Assembly (NCBI GenBank): GCA_964493245.1
Contig: CAZBNB010000010.1
Coordinates: 15,690-79,689, forward strand
From: CAZBNB01 sp964493245
Lineage (GTDB): Bacteria; Pseudomonadota; Gammaproteobacteria; Legionellales; Legionellaceae
Direction: 5' to 3'
Length of the DNA stretch: 64,000 nucleotides
Below the pieces are notes generated by a model. The model was given only the letters and a program-made list of their open reading frames with translations, ran no database searches and was not told the origin of the DNA. Every line of letters begins with the position of its first letter. Positions within the stretch are counted from its first letter, which is position 1. Positions 63,628 to 64,000 of the stretch are shown piece by piece. The translations under genes were made by a program, and so were the position numbers.

Positions 63628-63637
63628 GATTATAATC

Positions 63638-63702
63638 CCTTCAATAATTTTTGTTGTTTATTATAACATATTGTAAATTTATTTTACAATAATTATTGAA
63701 GG
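63638..63702 (-). promoter_or_regulatory. promoter with nested dyads upstream of the membrane-protein gene
   Basis: On the minus strand, TATAAT (63665-63660) is preceded by TGn (extended -10) and by TTGTAA 18 bp upstream (63689-63684). Two perfect inverted repeats are nested here: CCTTCAATAATT at 63638-63649 with its complement at 63691-63702 (12 bp), and ATTGTAAA 63670-63677 with 63683-63690 (8 bp), the latter covering the -35 region. The inner edge of the outer repeat includes the ribosome-binding site GAAGG. Rest of 63628-64000: a REP-like hairpin (separate entry) and no supported gene. Confidence 0.6.
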
Positions 63703-63830
63703 CCGAGTTAATAAATTTTTTCGTAAAATCTAAAATGACAGGATTAGGGTTAAAGTGTTATGCGCTTGAGAAAGTGCCCCCGCAAATGGGCTGAATCTTC
63801 TACACATCTTGTCTATCTCGACTCCAAGAG

Positions 63831-63886
63831 CCTCCTCTCCCCCGCGCGCGTAGCGCGTGGTGGGAGAGGATTGAGGAGAGGGGGGT
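63831..63886. repeat. REP-like GC-rich hairpin
   Basis: CCTCTCCC (63834-63841) pairs with GGGAGAGG (63862-63869), and the inner CC plus GCGCGC pairs onward with one bulged T, giving about 16 pairs around a 3-nt loop. A second block GGAGAGGGGGG follows. Much more GC-rich than its surroundings and typical in style of dispersed 'CCTCTCCC...GGGAGAGG' intergenic repeats. A small GTCGC/GCGAC hairpin lies just after it. Confidence 0.75.
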
Positions 63887-64000
63887 ATAAAAAATGTCGC
63901 GAAGCGACTTCATTTAACGCAAAAGCGCATTCTAGCTCCTAGTGCTGCCACAGTTTATGACACAGTGATTTTATCAAATGGCACATGTTATCCCTCTGCT

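Noticed and set aside
63760..63942. 60-codon ORF near the right end
   Set aside because: It translates the REP-like GC-rich hairpin; the Arg/Gly-rich product is an artefact of the repeat.

Overview
The window looks like a chromosomal segment of a gammaproteobacterium of the Legionellales type (the Coxiella/Legionella/Berkiella neighbourhood). This is an inference from three things. The nuo operon is followed by initiator tRNA, rimP, nusA, infB, rbfA and truB, an order I recall from Legionella. A mevalonate pathway for isoprenoids is present, which is rare in gammaproteobacteria but found in Coxiella and Legionella. Several very large or eukaryotic-like proteins sit between housekeeping genes, as is usual for effector-rich intracellular bacteria. 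Base composition is moderately AT-rich. The species cannot be named from the sequence alone, and no secretion-system genes are in view.

Layout. 1-7.7 kb: end of nuoG and nuoH-N (respiratory complex I). 7.7-8.7 kb: two small orphan genes. 8.7-15 kb: initiator tRNA with its own promoter and terminator, then rimP-nusA-infB-rbfA-truB. 15.1-18.4 kb: a 1,081-residue orphan with a basic, nuclear-signal-like C-terminus. 18.5-26.7 kb: rsmB-fmt-def facing away from dprA-smg-topA plus a GT39-like glycosyltransferase, closed by an almost perfect 121-bp foldback. 26.8-30 kb: a 54-aa lipoprotein, an L,D-transpeptidase, an effector-like alpha/beta hydrolase and mutM. 30.3-35 kb: a 1,577-residue protein with a poly(A)-polymerase/CCA-type nucleotidyltransferase head and a long TPR body. 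35.3-37 kb: small accessory genes. 37.2-44.5 kb: a signalling cassette made of a receiver protein, a giant Ser/Thr-kinase/AAA/GAF/histidine-kinase, and a double-receiver GGDEF protein. 44.5-46.9 kb: a FadL-like porin and a flavoprotein. 47.3-50 kb: a coupled pair encoding a GT-B-like protein and a tubulin-tyrosine-ligase-like ATP-grasp enzyme. 50.1-54 kb: eno, ftsB, pal, cpoB, queE. 54-62.8 kb: five mevalonate-pathway genes in two blocks split by an oppositely oriented Mla-type lipid ABC transporter. 62.8-64 kb: a membrane protein with an elaborate dyad over its promoter, then a REP-like hairpin.

How the genes work together. mvaA, mvk, pmk, mvaD and fni together convert HMG-CoA to IPP and DMAPP; HMG-CoA synthase is not in the window. 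The rimP-truB block covers ribosome maturation, transcription elongation and initiation, and the initiator tRNA and fmt/def handle the same N-formyl-methionine step. The kinase cassette probably runs a phosphorelay into c-di-GMP synthesis.

The most unusual content is the set of candidate host-directed proteins (the GT-B/TTL pair, the nucleotidyltransferase-TPR fusion, the orphan with a nuclear-type signal and the SidB-like hydrolase) and a family of palindromic MITE-like repeats, with three copies between 37.0 and 50.1 kb, one of which appears to supply the -35 box of eno.
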